Positions 42,908 to 52,425 of a stretch of 64,000 nucleotides of DNA are shown here, one piece after another. Where the stretch lies: assembly GCA_013289685.1 (NCBI GenBank), contig JABCZL010000010.1, forward strand, positions 186,001 through 250,000, given 5' to 3'. This stretch comes from Acidobacteriota bacterium (lineage in GTDB: Bacteria; Acidobacteriota; Terriglobia; Terriglobales; Acidobacteriaceae). The notes below the pieces were generated by a model, which had not been told where the DNA came from, ran no database searches, and saw nothing but the letters and a program-made list of their open reading frames with translations. The translations under genes were made by a program, and so were the position numbers. Every line of letters starts with the position of its first letter. Positions within the stretch are counted from its first letter, which is position 1.

Positions 42908-43702
42908 ATGAATGCAACTACCCAAAAGCCGCCTTTGCTGGACTTTCATAACCTGAGAGTGATGCGGGGGCAGAAGGTTGCGCTCGATGACTTTAGCCTG
43001 CGCATTGGCGCCGATGAACACGTTGCGGTTCTGGGGCCGAACGGCTGCGGAAAGTCGACGCTGATCAAGACCATTACCCGCGAGTGCTATCCCGTGGCGC
43101 GGCCGGACTCGTCGATGTCAATCCTGGGAGAAGATACGTGGGATGTGTTCGCGCTGCGCGCCCGGCTCGGTATCGTGTCGAATGATCTGATGCTGTCGTG
43201 TACCGGAGACGCCAGCGGCCGGGACGTAGTGCTGTCGGGCTTTTTCAGCAGCATCGGCGTTTTTTCGAATCATGTCGTCGATCCCCGGCACCGCGAGTTG
43301 GCTGACGCTGCGCTGGCCGAGCTGAAAATCTCGCATCTGGCCGACCGTCCAGTTTGTGAAATGTCGTCGGGAGAGGCCCGGCGTGTGCTAATCGCGCGCG
43401 CGCTGGTACACAGGCCGGGCGCGTTGCTGTTCGATGAGCCCTGCAATTCTCTCGATCTCTCGGCGCAGCAAAGTTTGCATCGGACCATGCGCGAACTGGC
43501 CAACTCTGGGACGGCAATCATCCTGGTGACCCATGAACTCGCGGACATCGTCCCGGAAATCGGCCGCGTGGTTCTGATGGATAGCGGACGGGTAGTCGCC
43601 GACGGTCCCAAAGAAGAAATCCTGCGGGTCGAGCGGTTGGCGGCGCTGTTCGGAGTGAATGTGGAAATGGCGCGGCGGGATGGGCATTACCATCTGTGGT
43701 GA
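42908..43702 (+). CDS. Stand-alone ABC transporter ATP-binding protein
   Basis: A 264-residue ABC ATPase with Walker A GPNGCGKST (39-47), a signature SSGEARRVLIARAL (the usual LSGGQ is MSSGE), Walker B GALLFDEPCNSLDLS and H-loop LVTHELADIVPEI. It resembles the ModF/YlmA-like ATPases whose partners are unclear. No permease or binding protein lies beside it. ATG 42908 is chosen; the frame opens upstream into repeat sequence. It may be a soluble regulator or use a permease encoded elsewhere. Confidence 0.8.
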   Translation: MNATTQKPPLLDFHNLRVMRGQKVALDDFSLRIGADEHVAVLGPNGCGKSTLIKTITRECYPVARPDSSMSILGEDTWDVFALRARLGIVSNDLMLSCTGDASGRDVVLSGFFSSIGVFSNHVVDPRHRELADAALAELKISHLADRPVCEMSSGEARRVLIARALVHRPGALLFDEPCNSLDLSAQQSLHRTMRELANSGTAIILVTHELADIVPEIGRVVLMDSGRVVADGPKEEILRVERLAALFGVNVEMARRDGHYHLW

Positions 43703-43716
43703 ACTAGCGCTGTCAA

Positions 43717-45600
43717 TCACCGAGAGGGTACTTCGAAATCCCGCAAAGAAAGTTCCAGGCCGCCGTATTCGGGATGATCGTTATTCCCGATGGTGAAGGC
43801 GACATCGAGGGCATTGCCGGCAAGGAGCGGTGTCTGCTGTAGGCGCTCGGCCATGTGCCAGCCCAGGGCGTCGAAAGTGATTTTCGTCCTCAGTTGTTCG
43901 CCGTAGCGATAGCCTTCAGCAACGGCCGCGGCCCGTTCCTCACGCCGGATTTCGGCACCGTCGGGATGGCAGCGTGGCGTTGCAAGAATGGCAGCCGCGG
44001 AGAGTTCTCTCGATTCAATGCCCGCCCGGAGTTTCAATTTGACGTGCTTGTCTTTCAGAATTCGCGGAGGCGCGGCTAACTCTACTGCGCGTGCGGCGAA
44101 TACAGGTTCGGGATTTCCCATGCCGTAGGGTTCCAGCATCTGCAGCGCTTGAAACAGATTGGGCGTGATTTCGGTCAGATCCAATTCTGCATCCAGATCG
44201 AGGGCCGGATCGAAATCCGCGGGCGAGAGGCGGGTTCGGGCAAAGGCATCGAGCTGGGCGCGCAGGTCAGCGACGTTCGCGGAAGGCATGGCGAATCCGC
44301 AGGCGTGGGAGTGGCCGCCGTAGCGGGAAAAAAGATTGCTGCACGACTCAATCGCCTCCAGCAAGTGGAACGCGCGAATCGAGCGGCCGGAGCCGAAGGC
44401 CTCTGCCCCGTCGCGCGAAATCACCACGGCTGGCCGGTTGTAACGCTCTACGACTCGTGTTGCGGTGATGCCGATGACGCCGCGGTGCCAACCTTCTCCG
44501 TCCACGACGATGCAGTAGGCATCGCACAGGGCGGGATCGTTAGTGAAGCGCTCCTCCACCGCGCGCAGGATTCTCCGCTCCTCTTCCTGACGTTCGGAGT
44601 TGAGATGGTCAAGTTTGGCGGCGAGTTCGCCGGCGCGGGCCGGGTCTTTCACGCTGAACAACTCGATCACATCGCGGGCCACGTCCATTCGCCCGGCGGC
44701 GTTGATGCGGGGTGCGATGCGGAAACCAACTTCGCCGGAGGTCGGAGGACGCTTGGCGGAAATCTGGGCGACCTCGAGCAGTGCCTTCAGTCCAGGATTC
44801 ACAGCTTTACGCAGCGCGTCGAGTCCCAGCGACGCGAAGACGCGATTCTCGCCAGTGAGCGGCACGGCGTCGGCGATGGTCGCGATCGCGACGACTTTCA
44901 TGAACGACATCAGAAGTTTGTTTTGCAGGTTCGCGTCCAGGCGGCGCTGCATCAATCCCTGGGCAACCTTGAACGCGACCCCCGCGCCGCAGAGTTGTTT
45001 GTAGGGATATTCGCAACCCTTCTGATTCGGATTGACGACCGCCAGAGCATTGGGCACGCCGTCGGGGCCGGGCAGGTGATGGTCGGTGACGATCAGGTCG
45101 ACGCCGAGGCGCTGCGCCGTCTCCGCGGGTGCGAATGCGCGAATGCCCATGTCGACGCTGATGATGAGACGAATGCCGGCTGCCGCCGCGCCCGCGATCA
45201 CATCGTCCCGCATGTCATAGCCTTCGCGAATGCGGTGCGGCACGTGGAAATCGGCTGCGCCACCGCAAAGCTCAATCGCGGTCTTCAGGATGATGACCGC
45301 CATGGTGCCGTCCACGTCATAGTCGCCGTAGATGAGGATGGGCTCCTTGCGTTCGATGGCGGCGTCGATGCGGTCGACGGCCGCACGCAGACCCGTCATG
45401 CGCTCCGGGGCGTGGAGGTCCGAGAGCGAAGGCAATAGAAATGTGGCGGCAGATTCTGCGTTGGTGATGCCGCGGCGCACTAGCAGCGGGGCGAGGACAT
45501 GCGCAGCGCCGGCGACGCGGTGAAGTGTGGGATGGGAGCGCAGGGCGGCGATCAGGGGCTCGACGAGCTCGTGATCAGTTGGCTTTTGAATCCAGCGCAT
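43717..45600 (-). CDS. recJ: Single-strand-specific exonuclease RecJ
   Basis: A 627-residue DHH-superfamily nuclease degrading single-stranded DNA 5' to 3' in recombination and mismatch repair. It has motif I IYGDYDVDGTMA, motif III ISVDMGIRAF, the DHH-type VTDHHLPGPDG, the DHHA1 motif with GRSIRAFHLLEA and GGHSHACGFAM, and a C-terminal OB-like domain. The length is slightly above the E. coli protein. A complete family C inverted repeat lies directly upstream. Confidence 0.93.
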   Translation of the reverse strand: MRWIQKPTDHELVEPLIAALRSHPTLHRVAGAAHVLAPLLVRRGITNAESAATFLLPSLSDLHAPERMTGLRAAVDRIDAAIERKEPILIYGDYDVDGTMAVIILKTAIELCGGAADFHVPHRIREGYDMRDDVIAGAAAAGIRLIISVDMGIRAFAPAETAQRLGVDLIVTDHHLPGPDGVPNALAVVNPNQKGCEYPYKQLCGAGVAFKVAQGLMQRRLDANLQNKLLMSFMKVVAIATIADAVPLTGENRVFASLGLDALRKAVNPGLKALLEVAQISAKRPPTSGEVGFRIAPRINAAGRMDVARDVIELFSVKDPARAGELAAKLDHLNSERQEEERRILRAVEERFTNDPALCDAYCIVVDGEGWHRGVIGITATRVVERYNRPAVVISRDGAEAFGSGRSIRAFHLLEAIESCSNLFSRYGGHSHACGFAMPSANVADLRAQLDAFARTRLSPADFDPALDLDAELDLTEITPNLFQALQMLEPYGMGNPEPVFAARAVELAAPPRILKDKHVKLKLRAGIESRELSAAAILATPRCHPDGAEIRREERAAAVAEGYRYGEQLRTKITFDALGWHMAERLQQTPLLAGNALDVAFTIGNNDHPEYGGLELSLRDFEVPSR

Positions 45601-45610
45601 AGAGAGGCGC

Positions 45611-45696
45611 TGTCATCCTGAGCGCGTTTTCTGCGCGAGGGATCTCTGCACCTCGCCGCAAGATTGCACAGATCCTTCGCTTCGCTCAGGATGACA
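45611..45696 (+). repeat. Family C inverted-repeat element, complete copy
   Basis: Perfect 14-bp terminal arms (tgtcatcctgagcg at 45611-45624, cgctcaggatgaca at 45683-45696) with a nested gatctctgca...tgcacagatc repeat. It starts 11 bp from the recJ start codon. Confidence 0.92.
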
Positions 45697-45725
45697 ATAT
45701 GAAGGAGTTTACTACGAGCGCGAAG

Positions 45726-46202
45726 CTAGTTCTCTTCGTCCTGGTCGGGCTCATCCATGGTGAGGCCGCCGAATTCGTCGGACACTTCGAGCAGATGCTG
45801 GTAGCGGTCGTACCATTCGGTGCTGACTTCGCAGAGAAACATCGATCCCTGGTAGGCCCAGCCGAGCTGCAGAAATCCCACTTTGCCGTCATGGGCGCGG
45901 AGCCAGCGGGCATCTTCGACGTCATCGGCGTCCGTGAACTCGGAGTTGGTCAAGCGCTGCACCATTTCATCGAGCTCGGTGCGCTCGAGCGTCCAGGAGT
46001 GCATGGTGAGGAAAGGAGCGCCCGCCGCCTTGGCCAGTTCCACGAAATCCTTCCAGCCGTCAGGATTGCCGCCCATTTCCCACATCACGCATTGCACCTC
46101 GTCATAATCTACATAGCCGTGGAAGCGGCGCATGCCGTGGCCTTCGATGAAGGCGACCATGTCGTCTTTTACTGTAGTGAGATCGTCTGGAATGGGAGAC
46201 AT
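45726..46202 (-). CDS. Acidic protein of unknown function
   Basis: A 158-residue soluble acidic protein: N-terminal SPIPDDLTTVKDDMVAFIEG, conserved-looking MRRFHGYVDYDEVQCVMWEM, and a C-terminus ending DEPDQDEEN. It has no signal peptide, membrane segment or catalytic motif that I recognise. ATG 46202 with the ggagac-like site fits; six more in-frame residues precede it. It lies upstream of recJ on the same strand and downstream of the nucleoside hydrolase, and belongs to neither clearly. Confidence 0.6.
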   Translation of the reverse strand: MSPIPDDLTTVKDDMVAFIEGHGMRRFHGYVDYDEVQCVMWEMGGNPDGWKDFVELAKAAGAPFLTMHSWTLERTELDEMVQRLTNSEFTDADDVEDARWLRAHDGKVGFLQLGWAYQGSMFLCEVSTEWYDRYQHLLEVSDEFGGLTMDEPDQDEEN

Positions 46203-46269
46203 ATTGGGGAAAGCTCGCAAACTTTATTGTATGCTGTTCGACCCTTGGGTGCCAGCGCGAGGCTTTCGA

Positions 46270-47370
46270 TCAGTGGTAGGGCGCCGAGGCTGGCGTTGGC
46301 GCGGGCGTTATTGCGGACATCAACGCTGCGAACATGCGGTAGAACTTTTCTACGTCGAGGTCGAACTGAATTTCGACGGGCTGCGCGGCCGGCCTCAAAG
46401 TCCCTTTGGTTGACCAAGTGAGGGTGTTGCCGTAGCCGGCGCCGCGGTCCAGGTCCACGGCCATGAAGCGAGTCTCGCTCTTCGTGATGATCGTCGGATC
46501 GATCCATGCCGCCGCGGCGAGTTCGTCCCACATAATGTCGGCGCCGGGCGTGAGCATGGCGAAACGGGCGATGTAGCGGGCCAGTGGAGTTCCGCTGGCT
46601 TCGATTTGCTTTACGAGCGCGGCGGTCATGTGGGTCTTGATGGAAATGTCGGTGGGCGTGCAGACGATTTTTTTCCAGGGCGCGCGCAGAACGATCTCCG
46701 CCGCATCGGGATCGAACCAGAAATTGAACTCGTGTCGCGGATTGTTCAGGAATTCGGGATTGTCGGTTTGCGGACTCAGGCTTCCACCCATGAAGACGAG
46801 TTCCTGCGCCAGTTCCGGGAACTGCGGGTCGAGAGAAATGGCGAGCGCGAGGTTGGTCATCGGTCCACCCTCGTAGATGGTCACTTCATGCGGATATTTG
46901 TGGACCATGCGAATCAGGAAATGGGCTGCATCCTCAGCGGCAGGTTTCGTTGTAGGCTGGCCTTCGGGAAGTGGAGGCACGACCGCTGCTTCATGCCACC
47001 AGCGGTCATCCCACGCACCGGCGTACGCGACCTTGCCGTATCGCTGCTGCCACATTTGCGATTCGTCGCGGGTGCGGATCAGCGGGAATGCCGCGCCGGG
47101 CACGACAGGAATGTCGGTGCGGCCGATAATTTCCAGCAGGCGCAGAGCGTGAGCCACCTCCTCGTCGCGCCACTGATCTCCACTCACGACGGTGATGCCG
47201 AGGACTTCGACCTGCGGAGACTGAATCATGACGGCGAGCGTCTGCATGTTGCTGCCGCCGGGGCCGGAGCAGTCCTCGTTGATGATGACCTTGCGGCGGG
47301 GCTGGGCGAGAGCAAGGGAGCTACACAGCACCACCAACAACACCGCCAGACCGATCCTGAGACTTCCCAT
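46270..47370 (-). CDS. Exported nucleoside hydrolase (IU-NH family)
   Basis: A 366-residue protein with a Sec signal peptide (IGLAVLLVVLCSSLALAQ) and an inosine/uridine-preferring nucleoside hydrolase fold, which splits nucleosides into base and ribose. Recognisable blocks are the N-terminal strand with VIINEDCSGPGG, VLGITVVSG, the middle YEGGPMTNLALAISLDP, and HEFNFWFDPDAAEIVL. The usual Asp cluster DTDxGxDDA reads NEDCSGPGGSN, so two expected Asp ligands are changed. It ends the operon rbsK - TonB receptor - nucleoside hydrolase. The periplasmic location would produce free ribose and bases outside the inner membrane. Confidence 0.8.
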   Translation of the reverse strand: MGSLRIGLAVLLVVLCSSLALAQPRRKVIINEDCSGPGGSNMQTLAVMIQSPQVEVLGITVVSGDQWRDEEVAHALRLLEIIGRTDIPVVPGAAFPLIRTRDESQMWQQRYGKVAYAGAWDDRWWHEAAVVPPLPEGQPTTKPAAEDAAHFLIRMVHKYPHEVTIYEGGPMTNLALAISLDPQFPELAQELVFMGGSLSPQTDNPEFLNNPRHEFNFWFDPDAAEIVLRAPWKKIVCTPTDISIKTHMTAALVKQIEASGTPLARYIARFAMLTPGADIMWDELAAAAWIDPTIITKSETRFMAVDLDRGAGYGNTLTWSTKGTLRPAAQPVEIQFDLDVEKFYRMFAALMSAITPAPTPASAPYH

Positions 47371-47467
47371 CAACTCTCCAAGTTTGAGTTTGCACTGCAA
47401 CTCGGCCTGAAAAAAGCTGGGGCAGGCTGTTTGTTTCAGCCTGCCCGAAAGACGCATTTCAACCCGC

Positions 47468-50400
47468 CTAGAATCTGAGCTTCAGTGCGAATTGAATCAA
47501 GCGCGGGTTGTTCACCGTGCCGGTGACAACGCCGAAAGTAGCGGTCGAATTAATGTCCTGCTCTCCGGTGCCGGAGCCACCTTGCAAATAGAGCTGGGGG
47601 TGGTTGAACAGATTGAAGAACTCCGCCCGGAATTGCAGATTCATGCCCTCACGGAAGGACAACGGGAAGTCCTTGATAATCGAGAAATCGGTGTTCACGA
47701 AGCGAGGACCGTAAAGCGGTGCGCGCGAGGCAGTCCCGAGTTGACCGAGAGTAGCCGACTGAAAGGCGCAGGGATTGAACCAGTTGTTGAGTGTATGGAT
47801 CTGCGTCGGGCAATTGGTACCGCCGGGTTCGGGGCCGGGCTTGTTGGGATCACCGACCTGGTTGGGGCGAGAGTAGGTATTGCCGTTATACGAGAAAAAT
47901 GTCCCTGACGGGTTCCTGCTATCCACGACGAACAACGGGAAGCCGGACGTGATTCTCTGGATTAAATCCAACTGCCAATTTCCAAATACCGCGTTGGCAG
48001 CGCCTCCCCAATCGCTGCCGAAGTGTTTGCCCTTGCCGAATGGCAGGTCGTAGAGAACGCTGGCGGTGAAGCTGTCGTTCAGATTCAACTGCGACAAACC
48101 CCAGTCCAGCTTCGCGGTCCCAGGCAGCGGATAATAAATAGCGCCGGGATTTGTGCCCAAGCCATCCGGCATCCCCGAGTCGAAGGTGCGGGACCACGTG
48201 TAGCCCAACAGAGCATAGAGGCCGTGGCGGGAACTCTTGGTCTCAGCTTTTATCAGGAGGCCGTCGTAACGGGCAGTGCCGACGCTGTTATTGCTGTCAA
48301 CACTCTGAAACGCCGCTGCGTAAGGGAAATTTCCAAAACCGCAGCCCAGCGTGTAGTTGCTGCCATTAACGTGATTTGGTTCGCCCGGGCATGCGCTTGG
48401 CTCATTGAGGTTTTCGTTCGCCTGGCTCACCAGGATGTGCGTGCTCTTCGAACCAGCATAGCCTGCTGTGAGGACTACGTTTCCAGGCAGTTGGTGCTCA
48501 ATGTTTAGAGTGTATTGCTGGATCATACCCTGCTTGAAGTTGCGATTCTGCGACTGAATCGTTCCCGTGTACAAGGAAGGATTCACCGGCGAGCTATAAA
48601 CGGCACCGAAGCCGCCGTCGACGGTCGTGGTGGAAGGCGTGCCGGGAGCCAGAAGGAAGCCACCCCCCAGTGCACCTGCGGGGCTACCATAGCCAAACAG
48701 GAACGTTGGCGGATCGACTTCTGCATAGTACGGCGGGTTCTGCCACAACCCTTGTCCGCCCTGATTCCAGGCGGAGTCGTGAAAGATGGCGTACCCGGCG
48801 CGGATGGCAGTCTTGTCGCTGCCCGTCGGCTTCCAGGAGAGTCCAATGCGCGGCTCCAGGGCATTCTTCTGGAACTGAATGCCCACGCGTCCGTCCGTCG
48901 TGACGCAGGTGGTACAGCCCGTGAGGCCGGGGCTGCCGTTCGGGACGTACCACTTGAGAGTAGGAATATCGAAATTCGATTGCCGATTTCCGATCTCAGT
49001 TTCAGGCGTTACCAGAGCCCAAGCCAATCCAAGATTCACCGTTAGATTGTTGGTTACGCGCCAGTCATCCTGGACAAACGGGCGAATCAGCTTCCAACGG
49101 CGGCCGACTGTAGCGCCCAGGAACGTCTGGTCGTGGGCCGCGAAAACCCCAAAGCTGCCCAGGAGCACATCGGCGACGCCGTCACCGGTTTGCGTCCCGG
49201 CCTCCACCGCAAACCCGTCCTGAAATGCGTTGTTTCGCACGTTCATCTGGTTGGCGCGGAATGTAGCGCCAAAGCGGATATTGTGCTTGCCGCGAATCAC
49301 ATCGAGCGTATCGGAAACCGAGTAGACATTCGTGCCGCCCTGGTAGGGTGCATAGCCGCGATCACCCAGCGACAAGTAACTGGACATCAGGAACGAAGTC
49401 ATGCCGCAGCTGACGCAGTCCTTGCTGGATTGGTTCAGGCTGGCGGGGTAGCCGGTGATGGAGTCGCAGGCCGCTCCCAGATTAGCGCCGAGAATGCCGA
49501 TGTTCGCCGCCTCGCAGGAACCAGGGCGGAAGGAGAGGATGTGGTTGAAAATCCGGCTGAATCCGGCGGTGAACTGGTTGATCATGTTCCCGGAAAAAAC
49601 ATGCGTTTCCGAAACGGCTACGTTCCGGCCGTGATTGTCGATGAACTGGTTGCTCCCGAAGGCGTTGGTTTCCGCCCATCCCGGGGAGCCACCTGGGACA
49701 TAGTTCGTCGCCTGATCGTAGCTGAAACGCCCAAATACTGAATCCTTGCTGGAAAAGTTGTGATCGAGACGGATGTCGAACGTGCCTTCGTTCAGTTTCC
49801 GCACCGGCTCGTTGACGTAGTTGTAGCCGGTAGCGGTCGCATTGGGCGTGGGGTAAAGCTGAATCACCTTAGCGCCCAGCGGATTCACGAGGGCTGCCGG
49901 GATGATGTTGCAATTCTGAGTCGCGCCCAGTACGAACGGTTGGCCTCCATTCACCGGCGTCTCAGGCGTACTGGTCCCGATGTTGCACTGAAATGGGACA
50001 GGAGAAGGGACAGTGTTGCCAGGAAGAATTTGATGAGGAGTAAAGGGATTGATCAGTTGCAGGCCACCGACGTTGCCGCTGTAGTCATAATCGCCACTTG
50101 CATCAGGCGTCGTCATCGCAGTGGTTGGAACGAAACCGTTGAACGGGATCCCGTGGCGCTGCATCTTGGCCTGATAATCCGCAAAGAAGAACGTCTTGTT
50201 CTTCTGGATGGGGCCTCCCAGCGAACCGCCAAACTGATTCAGATTGAACTTTTCAACCGACGTTGCGAAACGGCTGGCGGCATCCAGTTTCGTGTTGCGG
50301 AAGAACTCGAATAGCGAACCATGCCACTGATTCGATCCTGACTTCGTCGTAACGAGTACTGTGGGACCAGCGCGTTCCCCGTATTCCGCAGAGTAGTTGT

Positions 50401-51100
50401 ACTCGAGAACCTTAAATTCCTGGATGTCGTCGATCGAAGAGAAGATTGCGATCCCGCCTTCATCCAGTTGATTGTTGTCATTGCCGTCGAGCAGCCAGTC
50501 GGTACTCTGAGCGCGCGAGCCACCTACCGAAAGCGAAAAGGAGCCGCGAGTGGAAGCTTCGCTGCTGGCGGCGCCATTGAAGAAGCTGGTGGGGCTGGTC
50601 TCTGCGGTCGTGCCCGGCGTCAGCGTTGCCAGTTGCACGAAATTTCGTCCATTCAAGGGGAGTTCCGCAACTTCCTCGGCGGTGATGACTTGACCGAGGG
50701 TTGGGGTTGTCGTCTCGACTGCGACCTCCGTTGCATTTACCTCAACGTTCGTACTCACGGATGCTGGAACAAGTTTGAAGTCGAGTTCGCGGTGTTCATC
50801 GATCTGCAAGCGGACGTTCTTCGCTTCTGAAGCCTTGAATCCTGTGGCTTCGACTCTAATTGTGTAATCGCCGACGCCGAGCAAGGGAACCAGGAAGTGC
50901 CCAGTATCGTCGGCCTTCGACTCGCGAGAACTGTTTGTGGCCTGGGCGATCACTGTTACTTTGGCGCCGGCCACCACCGCTCCGGAATTGTCCGTGACCG
51001 TGCCCGAGAAACTCCCGGTGGCCTGACCGTACAGGAGAGGGGTGAACAGACATGCCAACGAGCCGAGAATCAACGCGACGCGCACCTTCTGACTGAACAT
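47468..51100 (-). CDS. Oar-like TonB-dependent outer-membrane receptor
   Basis: A 1210-residue protein: signal peptide (VALILGSLACLFTPLLYGQ), a carboxypeptidase-regulatory-like beta-sandwich (about 25-115, GSFSGTVTDNSGAVVAGAKV), a plug domain (GQVITAEEVAELPLNGRNFVQLATLTPG) and a very long beta-barrel ending in a terminal aromatic (FALKLRF). This architecture is characteristic of Acidobacteria. Such receptors import large or scarce nutrients using TonB energy. Position between ribokinase and a nucleoside hydrolase suggests nucleosides or nucleic-acid fragments, which is inference. ATG 51100 is chosen for the signal peptide. Confidence 0.9.
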   Translation of the reverse strand: MFSQKVRVALILGSLACLFTPLLYGQATGSFSGTVTDNSGAVVAGAKVTVIAQATNSSRESKADDTGHFLVPLLGVGDYTIRVEATGFKASEAKNVRLQIDEHRELDFKLVPASVSTNVEVNATEVAVETTTPTLGQVITAEEVAELPLNGRNFVQLATLTPGTTAETSPTSFFNGAASSEASTRGSFSLSVGGSRAQSTDWLLDGNDNNQLDEGGIAIFSSIDDIQEFKVLEYNYSAEYGERAGPTVLVTTKSGSNQWHGSLFEFFRNTKLDAASRFATSVEKFNLNQFGGSLGGPIQKNKTFFFADYQAKMQRHGIPFNGFVPTTAMTTPDASGDYDYSGNVGGLQLINPFTPHQILPGNTVPSPVPFQCNIGTSTPETPVNGGQPFVLGATQNCNIIPAALVNPLGAKVIQLYPTPNATATGYNYVNEPVRKLNEGTFDIRLDHNFSSKDSVFGRFSYDQATNYVPGGSPGWAETNAFGSNQFIDNHGRNVAVSETHVFSGNMINQFTAGFSRIFNHILSFRPGSCEAANIGILGANLGAACDSITGYPASLNQSSKDCVSCGMTSFLMSSYLSLGDRGYAPYQGGTNVYSVSDTLDVIRGKHNIRFGATFRANQMNVRNNAFQDGFAVEAGTQTGDGVADVLLGSFGVFAAHDQTFLGATVGRRWKLIRPFVQDDWRVTNNLTVNLGLAWALVTPETEIGNRQSNFDIPTLKWYVPNGSPGLTGCTTCVTTDGRVGIQFQKNALEPRIGLSWKPTGSDKTAIRAGYAIFHDSAWNQGGQGLWQNPPYYAEVDPPTFLFGYGSPAGALGGGFLLAPGTPSTTTVDGGFGAVYSSPVNPSLYTGTIQSQNRNFKQGMIQQYTLNIEHQLPGNVVLTAGYAGSKSTHILVSQANENLNEPSACPGEPNHVNGSNYTLGCGFGNFPYAAAFQSVDSNNSVGTARYDGLLIKAETKSSRHGLYALLGYTWSRTFDSGMPDGLGTNPGAIYYPLPGTAKLDWGLSQLNLNDSFTASVLYDLPFGKGKHFGSDWGGAANAVFGNWQLDLIQRITSGFPLFVVDSRNPSGTFFSYNGNTYSRPNQVGDPNKPGPEPGGTNCPTQIHTLNNWFNPCAFQSATLGQLGTASRAPLYGPRFVNTDFSIIKDFPLSFREGMNLQFRAEFFNLFNHPQLYLQGGSGTGEQDINSTATFGVVTGTVNNPRLIQFALKLRF

Positions 51101-51130
51101 TGCTTGAACCCCTTTCGGTGGTTGCACCGC

Positions 51131-51162
51131 ACAAAGAAAAAGACCCTCCCGCTTCGCGAGAG
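51131..51162 (-). terminator. Hairpin plus T-run in the leader of the TonB receptor gene
   Basis: On the coding (minus) strand a 7-bp stem with one mismatch (51162-51156 with 51152-51146, loop 3) is followed by gggtctttttcttt. It lies about 30 bases before the receptor start codon and after rbsK, so it could terminate rbsK transcripts or attenuate the receptor gene. Confidence 0.5.
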
Positions 51163-51350
51163 GATAGGAGGTCCCCAGACCGCAGACACGGCTTATAAAT
51201 TGCCCCTCACCGGTAAGTCAAGTAGTTTCGCAGTAGAACAGGATTAGACGCTGCTATTCTTCCGCATCGGCCGATGCGGAAAACCGCTTCGTGATGTTGA
51301 TTGTTGAGAGTTCGAGCAATCGGCGATGTGCAGCAAGGCGCAGATGCTGC

Positions 51351-52283
51351 TCAGAGTGGCCGGCGAAGACACTCGGCGTCAAAGCGAGCGCGGTCATAAA
51401 AAGATTTCTGCGTTCCCACGCCTGTGGTGGACAAGGCGGCGTAGAGATTGGCGCGGCGAACCGCTTCCTTTTCGGGCACTCCCTCGCCCAGAAACACGGC
51501 GAAGCTGCCGATGAAGGCATCGCCGGCGCCGGTGCTGTCAATGGCGTTGACCACGAACGGCGGCACGTGTTCGATGGCGTCGCGGCTTGCGAGAAGAGAT
51601 CCATTCGCACCCAGCGTGATGATCACGCGGCGAATGCCGCTGGTCAGGAGTTTTTCGGCGCACTTCTTCGCGTCTTCGACACTTTTCACCGGGCAGCCGG
51701 TAATCGTCTCGGCTTCACTCTCGTTGGGAACGAAGTAGTCGAGGCCCTTCAGCGCACCCAGTTCGACGGGCTGCGCAGGGGCGGGATTGAGGATGCAGCG
51801 CACGCCGTGCTTACGCGCGAACTCGATCGTGTAATAAACGGTCTGCAGCGGAATTTCGAACTGCAGCACGATGCAATCGGCGGACTTCAAGGTCTCAGCA
51901 GCGGCGTCAACATCGGCGGGCTTGAGCGCATCGTTCGCTCCCTTCACCACCAGAATGCGGTTCTGACCGTTGGGTTCGACGAAGATGGGGGCGACCCCAC
52001 TCGACAGTCCCTCGACTTGCTTCACGTGAGTAGGATCGATTCCCTGCTTGCGGAAGTTCTCGATGGTCGCGGGACCGAAGAGGTCGCTGCCCACGCGCGC
52101 GACCATGAAAACCTCCGCGCCACACAGACGCGCCGCCACGGCCTGATTCGCGCCCTTGCCGCCGAAGCCGAGATCGAATTTCTGTCCGAAAATAGTTTCG
52201 CCAGGCTTAGGGAATTGATTGGTGAACGTCGTCAGGTCAATGTTGGCGCTGCCAACTACCGCAATTCGAGGGCGCTTCGCCAT
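51351..52283 (-). CDS. rbsK: Ribokinase (PfkB family)
   Basis: A 310-residue sugar kinase: N-terminal VVGSANIDLTTFTNQFPKPGET, the substrate motif GGKGANQAVAARL (about 41-53), and the C-terminal ATP/catalytic signature DSTGAGDAFIGSF with the general base Asp. It phosphorylates ribose (possibly deoxyribose) to the 5-phosphate. It heads a minus-strand unit with the TonB receptor and nucleoside hydrolase, and is divergent (142 bp) from the beta-ureidopropionase gene. The link to a hydrolase releasing ribose supports the assignment. Confidence 0.9.
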   Translation of the reverse strand: MAKRPRIAVVGSANIDLTTFTNQFPKPGETIFGQKFDLGFGGKGANQAVAARLCGAEVFMVARVGSDLFGPATIENFRKQGIDPTHVKQVEGLSSGVAPIFVEPNGQNRILVVKGANDALKPADVDAAAETLKSADCIVLQFEIPLQTVYYTIEFARKHGVRCILNPAPAQPVELGALKGLDYFVPNESEAETITGCPVKSVEDAKKCAEKLLTSGIRRVIITLGANGSLLASRDAIEHVPPFVVNAIDSTGAGDAFIGSFAVFLGEGVPEKEAVRRANLYAALSTTGVGTQKSFYDRARFDAECLRRPL

Positions 52284-52425
52284 AGTCGTCTCCGAAAGCC
52301 TGAGGAAGGCCGAGTCTATTCAGCGCACCCGGAACATGTCAACGGGAAGGTCATCAGCTCTCGATGGAAGAGCCGTATTTTCTGCTATAGTTTCGTTCCT
52401 CGACAGTCAGACCCGGGAGGATCCC

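Noticed and set aside
44149..45438. 429-codon plus-strand frame over recJ
   Set aside because: Antisense shadow of recJ produced by high G+C at third positions.
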